Below, piece after piece: positions 1 to 6,220 of a DNA stretch of 6,440 bases. The DNA comes from Actinomycetota bacterium (lineage in GTDB: Bacteria; Actinomycetota; Acidimicrobiia; IMCC26256; PALSA-610). The translations under genes and the position numbers were made by a program. Position 1 is the first letter of the stretch. Each line of letters opens with the position of its first letter. Under the pieces are notes generated by a model. That model had not been told where the DNA came from and ran no database searches. It saw nothing but the letters and a program-made list of their open reading frames with translations. The stretch covers positions 1 to 6,440 of the forward strand of contig SXJQ01000035.1 in assembly GCA_005779345.1 (NCBI GenBank), written 5' to 3'.

Positions 1-1043
1 CCGCCGAGCCGGGCGACGAGGTCGCCGGACCGGGCGACGCGCAGCAGACGCTGCGCGAGTGCTGCGAGTACGACGTCGCCCGCGTCGTGACCGTGCAGGT
101 CGTTCACGGGCTTGAACCGGTCGAGATCGACGAAGAAGACCGCGAGCTGCTCGCGGCCGGCGGGGACCGTGAGCCGCTGGGCGAGGTGCGTGATCAGCGC
201 GGACCGGTTCGCGAGCCCGGTGAGTGGGTCCGTCGTGGCGAGCTGGGTCAAGCGTGCTTCGAGTGCCCGCCGTGCCGAGATGTCGCTGGCCGAGATGATG
301 AGCCCGTCGACGACCGGATCGTCGAGGAGGTTCGCGACCGAGAACTGGTACGGGATCACGTGCCCCTCGGCGTGGTCGAGCGTCGCCTCGAACACGGTCG
401 TGCGCGGCGCTGCGACGGCGCGCGCGAGGTTCGTGCGGAACTGCGCGCGCTCGTTCTCGTTCACCCACTCGGCGAGGTTGCTGCCGACGACCCGGGAGAT
501 GTCGTGGCCCAGTTGGCGGTTGAACGTGCCCGATGCCGAGCTGATCCGGCCGTCGCGATCGACGAGCGCGAGTAGGACCGCGGCATGTTCGACGACGGAG
601 CGGAACAGGTCGGTCCGGCCGGCCGCGAGCTCCCATCGGCGACGTTCGGTGAGGTCTCGCATTGCCACGACCACGATGTGACCGTCGTCGGTCGGGTGCG
701 GTGCCCCGACGATCTCGACGAGCCGGAATCCGTCGTTCGTGCTGACCCGAACCTCGATGGGTGAGCCGACCTCCTTGTGGGCGACCTCCTCGAACGAGGA
801 GAGGACGATCGGCAGGTCGTCGGGATGCACGAGCGCGAGCGGCACTTCGCCGATCCAGGCATCGATCACGTCGCCGACGAGCCGGGCGCATGCCCGGTTC
901 GCCGCGACGATGCGGAACTCCTGATCGACCGCGAACGTCGGGTCGGGCACGAGCTCGAGGGCAGCAGCGATCGCTGCGGCGCCGGGTGCGTGATGCCGTG
1001 GATCCACGTGTGCCTCGCCCGTACCGGGTCCCGGGTACCGCAC
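1..1043 (-). CDS. PAS-PAS-GGDEF diguanylate cyclase, C-terminus cut by window edge
   Basis: Likely makes cyclic di-GMP from two GTP under control of two N-terminal sensor domains. The frame is open from 1043 to the left edge (347 full codons) with no stop. Two PAS-like domains are read at about residues 29-131 (starting LELVPDPTFAVDQEF, with HPDD in the middle) and 149-256 (LLALVDRDGRI). The GGDEF domain begins at DPLTGLANR (272-280). It continues with the metal-binding Asp in VDLDRF (D306) and canonical NDLHGHDAGD (314-323). An I-site RxxD (R338-D341) sits five residues before GG, where the window ends, so the catalytic E/D-E-F is unseen. No membrane segment or signal peptide is visible, so it is probably cytosolic. 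I chose GTG 1043 because AAGGA lies 7 bases upstream; GTG 1007 is an alternative. It follows the MMPL gene by 34 bases and is probably cotranscribed. An EAL domain beyond the edge cannot be excluded. Confidence 0.9.
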   Translation of the reverse strand, partial: MRYPGPGTGEAHVDPRHHAPGAAAIAAALELVPDPTFAVDQEFRIVAANRACARLVGDVIDAWIGEVPLALVHPDDLPIVLSSFEEVAHKEVGSPIEVRVSTNDGFRLVEIVGAPHPTDDGHIVVVAMRDLTERRRWELAAGRTDLFRSVVEHAAVLLALVDRDGRISSASGTFNRQLGHDISRVVGSNLAEWVNENERAQFRTNLARAVAAPRTTVFEATLDHAEGHVIPYQFSVANLLDDPVVDGLIISASDISARRALEARLTQLATTDPLTGLANRSALITHLAQRLTVPAGREQLAVFFVDLDRFKPVNDLHGHDAGDVVLAALAQRLLRVARSGDLVARLG

Positions 1044-1048
1044 CCGGG
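1030..1048 (-). repeat. Short inverted repeat over the cyclase start codon
   Basis: On the minus strand the hexamer CCCGGG occurs at 1048-1043 and again at 1035-1030, separated by seven bases. This could form a 6-bp all-GC hairpin that includes the first base of the proposed GTG start (1043-1041). The ribosome-binding site AAGGA at 1055-1051 lies just outside the stem. In such GC-rich DNA a chance hairpin is quite possible. It has no U-tract and is not a convincing terminator. Confidence 0.35.
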
Positions 1049-1077
1049 ATTCCTTCCCCGATGTTCGGCAACCGCGG

Positions 1078-3288
1078 TCAGTGGCTGAAGCGGATCACGG
1101 GGAGGCGACGGTCGAGCCAACGCGGGAGGTACCAATTCCGCTCGCCGAGCAGCGCCATCGTCGCCGGGACGAGCATCACCCTCACGATCGTCGCGTCGAG
1201 GAGCACCGCCATCGCCAAGGTGATGCCGAGCTCCGTCGGGGGAATCGGGCCGGTGACGCCGAAGGCGACGAACACGACGATCATGATGAGCGCGGCGTTC
1301 GTGATCGGGCGACCGGTTCGCGCGATGCCGTCGCGGATCGCGACCACCGTGTCGCCGGTCGCTTCGTAGCGCTCGCGGATCGCCGCCAACAAGAACAGCT
1401 GGTAGTCCATCGACAACCCGAACAGCAGGGCGAAGAAGAACAGCGGTGCCCAGGCATCGACGAACCCTTGCGGCTCGATCCCGAGCAACCCGGCACCGAC
1501 ACCGTGCTGGAACACGATCGTCGCGAAGCCGAACGCGGCACCGACCGTGAGCACGTTCATCAAGATCGACGTGAGCGCGATCACGAGGCTGCGGAACACG
1601 ACCAGCAGCAGCACGAACGCGACGATGAGGATGATCCCGATCGCCAGCGGCGCTCGGCCGGTGAGTACCGCCGTGAGGTCGTGGTTCTGCGCCGCTGGGC
1701 CTCCGACACGCGCGTCCGTCGAAGTCGTCGCGAGCGTGCCGCGCAACTGTTCGACGAGATGGCCGGTCGCCGGGTCGTCGACCGGTGTCGATCCCGTGAC
1801 GCGCACCACCGTGCGGCCCGTCGTCGCATTGGGTTCTGTGACGATGCGCGCGTCGGCGACCCCGGGGATCCCGAGCGCCGCCTGCACGACCGCTTCGGCA
1901 TCGCCGCTGGGTACCGTGACGAACGCAGGTGCGGCCGCGCCCGGGCCGAAGGCCGCGACCACCATCTCGTACCCGTCGCGACTCGTGTGCCCTTCGTCGA
2001 CGACGCCGGCACCTGGCATGCCGAGCCGGATCCCGAACGCGGGGATCGCGATCGCGCCGAGCAACACGAGTCCGAGGACGAGCACGGTCCCGGGCCGGCG
2101 CAGCGCGTGGCCGGTCCAGCGAGCCCAGCGGCCCTCGGCCGCGATGTCGGGGTCGACCTTGCTCCGAGTCACGAGCACTCGGTCGCCGAGTGCGACGAGG
2201 ATGGCCGGGAGGAGCGTGAGCGATGCGAGGGCGACGGCCACGACCGACAGGATCATTCCGAGTGCCATCGAGCGGAACACCATGATCGGGACGACGAACA
2301 CGGCCGCGAGCGACAAGACGACGGTCAACGCCGAGAGGAATACCGCCTTGCCCGCGGTGCCGAGTGTGTTCTCGATGGCCGCGATCGGGTCCTTGCCCTC
2401 GGCGCGTTCCTCACGGAAGCGGCTGACGATGAACAGGCTGTAGTCGATGCCGACCGCGAGACCGATCATCATCGAGAAGTTCATCGACCACACCGACAAC
2501 GGGGTGACGTTGGTGAGGAGGCCGAGCACCGCGAAACCGACCGCGATCCCCGCGAGTGCGAGGACGAGCGGGATTCCCGCGGCGAGCAGGCTGCCGAACG
2601 CAACGAAGAGCAGGATCATGCTCGGCAGTCCCGACAGCAGTTCGGCGCGGTGGAGCGCGGTCTCGTTCATCTCGTTGAAGTCGCTCCATACGGGCCACTC
2701 GCCGGTGACCTCGGCGGTCGCGCCGCGCGGGAGCTCCAGTCCTGCGACGTAGCGGCCGAGTTCACCGGCGGTCTCGGGCCGATCGGCGTCGACCGTGACT
2801 CGGGTCTCCACCGGGATCAGCGCGGTGCGACCGTCGGGAGCGATGAGGCCGGCCGCGGCGGGGAGGCCGAGCGGGTCGGCGACCGACGCTGCCACGGGCG
2901 CGTCGTCGAGCGCGCCGACGAGTGCCTGGAGCCCGTCGGGCGCGTCCGCGATCGGGTCGGCCTGGCGGTAGACGACGATCGGCCACTCGGCGCCGAGCGC
3001 CGGGAAGTCGGCGCGCAACTCGTCGCGGACCTGCTGGGCGGTCGAACCCTGGGCCTCCCACCCGGCCCCCGACAAGCTGCCGGTGAGCGTGAGGGCGAGC
3101 GGCGCCGCACCGAGCACGACGAGGAGCCACACGACCATGACCCCGCGGCGATGCCGGGCCGAAAAGGCGGCGAGACGCGAGAACCAGGCCCGTTCGTCGG
3201 GCGGCGCCGAAGGCGCGTGGCCCGGCGGGAGGCTGCCGGCGGGGGCAGGTTCGGCGGCCGGGGTTGCGATGGTGGTGCGCGACGCCAT
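1078..3288 (-). CDS. MMPL/RND-family membrane transporter
   Basis: A 736-residue proton-driven exporter of the RND superfamily, in the MmpL/YdfJ branch; the substrate cannot be read from sequence. Layout: cytosolic Pro/Ala-rich N-terminus (1-45), TM1 about 49-69, a long extracytoplasmic loop (about 70-215), a TM bundle about 218-370, a second loop (about 423-545), and a TM bundle about 546-715. Each bundle carries the family signature with an Asp-Tyr pair: GIDYSLF (D282/Y283), followed by SRFREE, and LSMDYQLF (D628/Y629). In MmpL3 the equivalent pairs form the proton relay. Length is typical of short MMPL proteins, with no mycobacterial C-terminal tail. ATG 3288 is chosen because AGAGGA lies 6 bases upstream. 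The frame stays open far upstream, but that part is antisense to the glycosyltransferase gene. Expression is probably governed by the two CsoR-like operators in its promoter. It heads a probable two-gene unit with the cyclase. Confidence 0.93.
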   Translation of the reverse strand: MASRTTIATPAAEPAPAGSLPPGHAPSAPPDERAWFSRLAAFSARHRRGVMVVWLLVVLGAAPLALTLTGSLSGAGWEAQGSTAQQVRDELRADFPALGAEWPIVVYRQADPIADAPDGLQALVGALDDAPVAASVADPLGLPAAAGLIAPDGRTALIPVETRVTVDADRPETAGELGRYVAGLELPRGATAEVTGEWPVWSDFNEMNETALHRAELLSGLPSMILLFVAFGSLLAAGIPLVLALAGIAVGFAVLGLLTNVTPLSVWSMNFSMMIGLAVGIDYSLFIVSRFREERAEGKDPIAAIENTLGTAGKAVFLSALTVVLSLAAVFVVPIMVFRSMALGMILSVVAVALASLTLLPAILVALGDRVLVTRSKVDPDIAAEGRWARWTGHALRRPGTVLVLGLVLLGAIAIPAFGIRLGMPGAGVVDEGHTSRDGYEMVVAAFGPGAAAPAFVTVPSGDAEAVVQAALGIPGVADARIVTEPNATTGRTVVRVTGSTPVDDPATGHLVEQLRGTLATTSTDARVGGPAAQNHDLTAVLTGRAPLAIGIILIVAFVLLLVVFRSLVIALTSILMNVLTVGAAFGFATIVFQHGVGAGLLGIEPQGFVDAWAPLFFFALLFGLSMDYQLFLLAAIRERYEATGDTVVAIRDGIARTGRPITNAALIMIVVFVAFGVTGPIPPTELGITLAMAVLLDATIVRVMLVPATMALLGERNWYLPRWLDRRLPVIRFSH

Positions 3289-3294
3289 GGTCGG

Positions 3295-3301
3295 TCCTCT
3301 C
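3295..3301 (-). promoter_or_regulatory. Ribosome binding site of the MMPL gene
   Basis: The minus strand reads GAGAGGA at 3301-3295, followed by six bases and ATG at 3288. This decides the start of the transporter, because the frame has no stop upstream until beyond 4386. Confidence 0.75.
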
Positions 3302-3329
3302 GGGAGCCCCGTGCCGGACTTCTCGGCTG

Positions 3330-3347
3330 GATACCTCGGGGGGTATC
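3330..3347. promoter_or_regulatory. CsoR-family-like operator, copy 1 (over the transcription start)
   Basis: The plus strand reads GATACCTCGGGGGGTATC, a pseudopalindrome with GATACC/GGTATC arms and a G-tract core; one more matching base flanks each side (3329-3348). It differs from copy 2 at only two of 18 positions. ATACC...GGTAT arms around a G/C-tract are characteristic of sites bound by CsoR/RcnR/CstR (DUF156) repressors, from general knowledge of the family. It covers the expected transcription start of the MMPL promoter (about 3345), where a bound repressor would block initiation. No regulator gene is in the window, so the protein assignment is inference. Confidence 0.6.
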
Positions 3348-3351
3348 CGGC

Positions 3352-3380
3352 ACTGTAACAGATACCCCTGGGGGTATCAA
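3352..3380 (-). promoter_or_regulatory. Sigma70-like promoter of the MMPL gene
   Basis: On the minus strand a -35 hexamer TTGATA (3380-3375, 5/6 to consensus) is followed by a 17-bp spacer and a -10 hexamer TACAGT (3357-3352, 4/6). Transcription should start near 3345, giving a leader of about 57 bases before the ATG at 3288. Operator copy 2 lies in the spacer and overlaps the end of the -35 box; copy 1 lies on the start site. Repression by a dedicated regulator is therefore the natural reading. Confidence 0.6.
3361..3378. promoter_or_regulatory. CsoR-family-like operator, copy 2 (in the promoter spacer)
   Basis: The plus strand reads GATACCCCTGGGGGTATC, with perfect 8-base arms (GATACCCC/GGGGTATC) around a 2-base centre. 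Its centre is 31 bp from that of copy 1, close to three helical turns, so two repressor assemblies would sit on nearly the same DNA face. It occupies the region between -35 and -10 of the MMPL promoter. Its form matches CsoR-family sites; whether the signal is copper, nickel/cobalt, persulfide or an aldehyde cannot be told from DNA alone. Confidence 0.65.
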
Positions 3381-3428
3381 GTGATCGGGGTCGCCCGGTT
3401 GGTCGTCGCATGGCCGGCCAGTGACTTG

Positions 3429-3458
3429 TTGGTGAACCTGAGCGCACCTGCGTACCAT
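3429..3458 (+). promoter_or_regulatory. Weak candidate promoter for the glycan operon
   Basis: The plus strand has TTGGTG (3429-3434), an 18-bp spacer and TACCAT (3453-3458, 4/6 to the -10 consensus). Transcription would start at about 3465-3467, shortly before the two candidate GTG starts at 3469 and 3505. The -35 is poor (3/6). It lies about 50 bp from operator copy 2 and does not overlap it, so the CsoR-like sites probably do not directly block this promoter. Confidence 0.3.
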
Positions 3459-3504
3459 TGCGGCTTCCGTGGCCGGGAGCGCCGGCGACGGCGGGGGACG
3501 ACGG

Positions 3505-4557
3505 GTGGACGAGCGAGCAGGACACGGCGACCAGACCCCGCCTGCGGGCACCGTCGCCGTCTCCCACCTGGGAATTCTCGTCGTCTACCACCTCAAGGAC
3601 GACGACGACCTGCCCCTCCTCGAACTGCACCTCGACCGGATCGCGCGGCACACGCTGGTCCCCTACACCCTCTTCGCGGTCGTCAACCGGGTCACGGATC
3701 GGGCGCGAGCGCTGGTGCGTGCGGCGCCGCGGGTCGTGATCTGCGAGGTGCCACCGACCGATCGTCGGGCCAGCCGCGAGCACGCCTACTACCTCGACGC
3801 GATGGTCCCTCGGGCGCTCGCCGCGGGCTGTTCGCACCTCTGCACGCTCGATGTCGACTCCTTTCCGATCGACGACCGCTGGCTCGAGGTGCTGGTCGCC
3901 GCGATGCCGCCCGAAGCGGGCCTGGCGGGCATCTTGCGCACCGAGAACTCCGACGTCGCACTCGCGCACCCGTCGTGTGTCCTGGCGACCCGGGAGTTCT
4001 TCGAGCGGTTCGCGCCGAGCTTTTCGCCCGACCCGATCGATTCGGTCGAATACCGGGCGTTCGTGCGCGAGACCGGCCAACTCGCGGACACCGGGATCCG
4101 CCTCACCGCCGCGCTCTGGTCGGCCGGCCTGCCGTGGGGTCGGATCACCCGTACCAACGCCGTCGATCCGCACTACCTCATCGCCGGGATCTACGGCGAC
4201 GTCGTGTTCCATCTCGGCGGGATCGCCCGCGGCAAGGTGTTCCGCACCGACCTCGTTCGCTCGCGGGTGCACCGGTGGAGTCGTCCGCTCGAACACCTCC
4301 CGGCGCCGGGCGCCGCGCTGGGTGCCGCAAAGCGGCGGGTCATCCGCGCCGTGCGCGGGCCGGCGGAGCGCCGGATGGCCGAACACAACCGCGTCGCCTA
4401 CTCGTCGTTGCGTGAGCAGTTGTTCAGCGATCCGGATCGGTTGTTCGCGACCCTGCGGGGCCGGCCCCTGCCTGCCGATGTCCCGGTTCCTGGCGATGTG
4501 CCGGTTCCAGCCGATGAGAGTGCAAGCTCCGACGCGAGCAGCCGGAGATCCGCGTGA
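3505..4557 (+). CDS. Putative GT-A-type glycosyltransferase, first gene of the glycan operon
   Basis: A predicted soluble protein of 350 residues, probably transferring a sugar from a nucleotide-sugar donor. Support is moderate. The N-terminus has a beta-strand start (HLGILVVYHLKDD, about 21-33) like the Rossmann-type half of GT-A enzymes. A DxD-like motif in TLDVDSFPID (D116-D118 of this start) is the expected metal/donor site. Further on come an acceptor-side-like segment (DTGIRLTAALWSAGLPWG) and a GDVVFHLGG motif. The C-terminal tail (about 320-350) is Pro/Ala/Asp/Ser-rich and low complexity. GTG 3505 is chosen because GGGGGA lies 6 bases upstream; GTG 3469 would add 12 residues but has no ribosome site, though a near-leaderless start there is possible. 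The stop overlaps the methyltransferase start. No specific family or donor sugar could be assigned. Confidence 0.6.
   Translation: MDERAGHGDQTPPAGTVAVSHLGILVVYHLKDDDDLPLLELHLDRIARHTLVPYTLFAVVNRVTDRARALVRAAPRVVICEVPPTDRRASREHAYYLDAMVPRALAAGCSHLCTLDVDSFPIDDRWLEVLVAAMPPEAGLAGILRTENSDVALAHPSCVLATREFFERFAPSFSPDPIDSVEYRAFVRETGQLADTGIRLTAALWSAGLPWGRITRTNAVDPHYLIAGIYGDVVFHLGGIARGKVFRTDLVRSRVHRWSRPLEHLPAPGAALGAAKRRVIRAVRGPAERRMAEHNRVAYSSLREQLFSDPDRLFATLRGRPLPADVPVPGDVPVPADESASSDASSRRSA
4477..4512 (+). repeat. Two-copy 18-bp tandem repeat in the glycosyltransferase tail
   Basis: Units at 4477-4494 and 4495-4512 match at 15 of 18 bases and encode DVPVPG and DVPVPA in frame, with a partial third unit (gatgag) after them. 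The repeat is a multiple of three, so copy-number change would lengthen or shorten the flexible tail without breaking the frame. Confidence 0.7.
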
Positions 4558-5300
4558 CTGCCTGGCACGACAGCTCGACCCGCAAGTTCTTGTACCGAGC
4601 CTTCGTGAAGGGGCGCGTCGAGGCCGAACGACGCGCCGGGCCGCTCGGCGGGGTCAAACGCGTGCTGGCGTCGCCCGCGCACCGCAAGCTCTCGTGGCTG
4701 GCCGCCGTGTACGGATCCGACAAGGGCGCGACCGCGCACCGGTACGCGGATCTCTACGAACGGCACCTCGATCACCTGCGCCGCCGCGCCGTCCGCGTGC
4801 TCGAGATCGGCGTGTTCCGCGGCGCCTCGCTCCAGATGTGGCGCGACTACTTCCCCAAGGCCGAGATCTACGGCGTCGACATCGTCGACGTCGTCGTCGA
4901 CGGTCCGCGGATCCACACCGTGCGCGGCGACCAGTCCGACCCCGACCTGCTCGCGCGCGTGAGCGACTTCGGCCCGTTCGACCTCATCGTCGACGACGGC
5001 AGCCACCGCGGACGCGATCAGATCGCGACCTTCGCGGGATTGTTCGCTGCCGTCCGGCCGGGCGGTTTCTACGTCATCGAGGACATGCACACCTCCTATC
5101 AGGAGGTCGACTACGACGGCGGTCCGCCCGGTATCCCGGGAACGAGTGCCGCGCTCGTGCGTGACCTGATCGATGCGGTCAACCGCGAGTACGTCGCCGA
5201 GTCGTACCCCGAGGCGGCGGCCAGGCTCCCCGAAGTCGGCGCCGTGTTCGTCTACCCCAAGATCGCGTTCATCCAGCGCGCCAAGGGTCCGGTGCAGTGA
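4554..5300 (+). CDS. Class I SAM-dependent methyltransferase, MycE-like sugar O-methyltransferase candidate
   Basis: A 248-residue cytosolic enzyme expected to move a methyl group from S-adenosylmethionine to, most likely, a sugar hydroxyl of the exported glycan. The pattern matches what I know of the catalytic domain of MycE-type enzymes. It runs YGSDKG (53-58), then SAM motif I LEIGVFRGASLQMW (83-96), an acidic strand-2 residue in YGVDI (D109), GDQSD (125-129), DDGSH (147-151), and IEDMHTSY (175-182). The Asp residues and His151 could form the divalent-metal and catalytic site known in MycE. The N-terminal 45 residues are basic and poorly conserved in appearance. GTG 4554 has GGAG 6 bases upstream and overlaps the previous stop as GTGA, suggesting translational coupling. 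The same kind of overlap joins it to the permease. The link to the exporter points to glycan decoration or chain capping; the substrate is inference. Confidence 0.85.
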   Translation: MTAWHDSSTRKFLYRAFVKGRVEAERRAGPLGGVKRVLASPAHRKLSWLAAVYGSDKGATAHRYADLYERHLDHLRRRAVRVLEIGVFRGASLQMWRDYFPKAEIYGVDIVDVVVDGPRIHTVRGDQSDPDLLARVSDFGPFDLIVDDGSHRGRDQIATFAGLFAAVRPGGFYVIEDMHTSYQEVDYDGGPPGIPGTSAALVRDLIDAVNREYVAESYPEAAARLPEVGAVFVYPKIAFIQRAKGPVQ

Positions 5301-6220
5301 CCGCACCCGATCCCGGCGCGTCCGACGCGGACGCGCCCGACGCCGGCGCGAACGCCGTCGACTTCCCGATGCCCGTCGTCGCCGACGCGCCGCCGCCGGG
5401 GCTGCGCTACCGACGGGCCCTCGATCTCGCGGGTGCCTTGCGCTCGCTCTGGCGGGCGCGTCGGGTGGTGCTCGCACTCGTGGTGCGCCAGGTGCGGTCC
5501 CAATACAGCCAGCAGTTCCTCGGTCTGGCCTGGGCGATCCTGACTCCCTTCGCCCAGACGATCCTGTTCACGTTGCTGCTGAACAAGGCGGGCACCGCGG
5601 CGGGTGTCGACACCGAAGGCGTTCCCAAGTCGTTGTTCCTCTATCTCGGGCTCGTGTCGTGGGCGTTCTACGCGAGTTCGGTTTCGAGCGGCGGGACGAG
5701 CCTCGTCGGGAACCCGCTGCTCAACAAGGTGTACGCGCCGCGCGAGGTGTTCCCGATCGCGCAGGTCGCGTCGTCGGGCATCAACGCGGTCGCCGCGCTG
5801 CTCGTGCTTCCGCTGCTGTTCCTGGTGGCCGGACGCGGGCCGTCCGCGACCTCGTACTGGGCGCCGGTATTGGTCGTGGTCCTCGTGGCCTTCGCGGTCG
5901 CGATCGCGTTGATCGTCTCGTCGATCACCGTGTATCTCCGCGACCTGCGCAGCGGTCTGCCGCTCTTCCTCCAACTCGGGATGTTCATGCCGGGCGTCCT
6001 CTACCGGATCGACCTCGTGATCTCGGGGTGGCCGCGGCTCCCCTACGCGTTCGTGTTCCCGGTGGGCGCGCTGCTCGACGGTCTGCGGCGATGTGTGTTC
6101 CTCGGTGCGGCGCCCGATGCCCGGCTCACGCTCGTCGCCGCATCGGGCGCGCTCGCGTACCTCGCGGGCGGGTTCTTGTTCTTCAAGCGACTCGAGACGG
6201 GATTCGCCGATGTCTCGTGA
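5297..6220 (+). CDS. wzm: Polysaccharide ABC exporter permease, Wzm/TagG type
   Basis: A 307-residue ABC-2 type permease expected to form, as a dimer with the Wzt-like ATPase behind it, the inner-membrane channel for a lipid-linked polysaccharide. Residues 1-35 form an Asp/Ala/Pro-rich cytosolic leader with little similarity expected in homologues. An amphipathic entry helix follows (LRSLWRARRVVLALVVRQVRSQY region, given here only as landmarks 48-70). About six membrane segments are near 72-95, 112-132, 154-178, 187-213, 221-242 and 277-296. The N-terminal pattern LVVRQVRSQYSQQFLGLAW (61-79) and the NPLLNKVYAPREVFPIA stretch (139-155) are typical of Wzm/TagG permeases (COG1682). GTG 5297 overlaps the methyltransferase stop (GTGA), with AAGGG 9 bases upstream. 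The tail overlaps the ATPase gene by 11 bases. Substrate could be O-antigen-like, teichoic-like or another actinobacterial surface glycan. The symbol is given by family resemblance. Confidence 0.88.
   Translation: MTAPDPGASDADAPDAGANAVDFPMPVVADAPPPGLRYRRALDLAGALRSLWRARRVVLALVVRQVRSQYSQQFLGLAWAILTPFAQTILFTLLLNKAGTAAGVDTEGVPKSLFLYLGLVSWAFYASSVSSGGTSLVGNPLLNKVYAPREVFPIAQVASSGINAVAALLVLPLLFLVAGRGPSATSYWAPVLVVVLVAFAVAIALIVSSITVYLRDLRSGLPLFLQLGMFMPGVLYRIDLVISGWPRLPYAFVFPVGALLDGLRRCVFLGAAPDARLTLVAASGALAYLAGGFLFFKRLETGFADVS

Noticed and set aside
87..681. Plus-strand open frames opposite the cyclase
   Set aside because: The minus strand encodes PAS and GGDEF motifs through this whole stretch, so these are shadows.
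3361..3378. Operator copy 2 read as a transcription terminator stem
   Set aside because: It has no U-tract, lies between promoter hexamers rather than after a gene, and has a close copy 31 bp away, all of which fit an operator better.
1081..3384. 767-codon plus-strand open frame opposite the MMPL gene
   Set aside because: The Arg/Glu/Asp/His-rich translation is a typical shadow of a GC-rich membrane-protein gene on the other strand; no domain is visible.
3411..3420. Perfect 10-bp palindrome TGGCCGGCCA in the control region
   Set aside because: Short GC palindromes are expected by chance here; it is unrelated to the two operator copies and has no partner.
3289..4386. Upstream in-frame extension of the MMPL reading frame to 4386, which would give an 1102-residue protein
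   Set aside because: It runs antisense through the glycosyltransferase gene and across the promoter. Its sequence is Arg/Asp/Gly-rich and unlike any MMPL N-terminus, and ATG 3288 has a clear ribosome site.
4398..5477. 359-codon minus-strand open frame opposite the methyltransferase gene
   Set aside because: Biased composition and complete overlap with a well-supported gene mark it as an antisense shadow.
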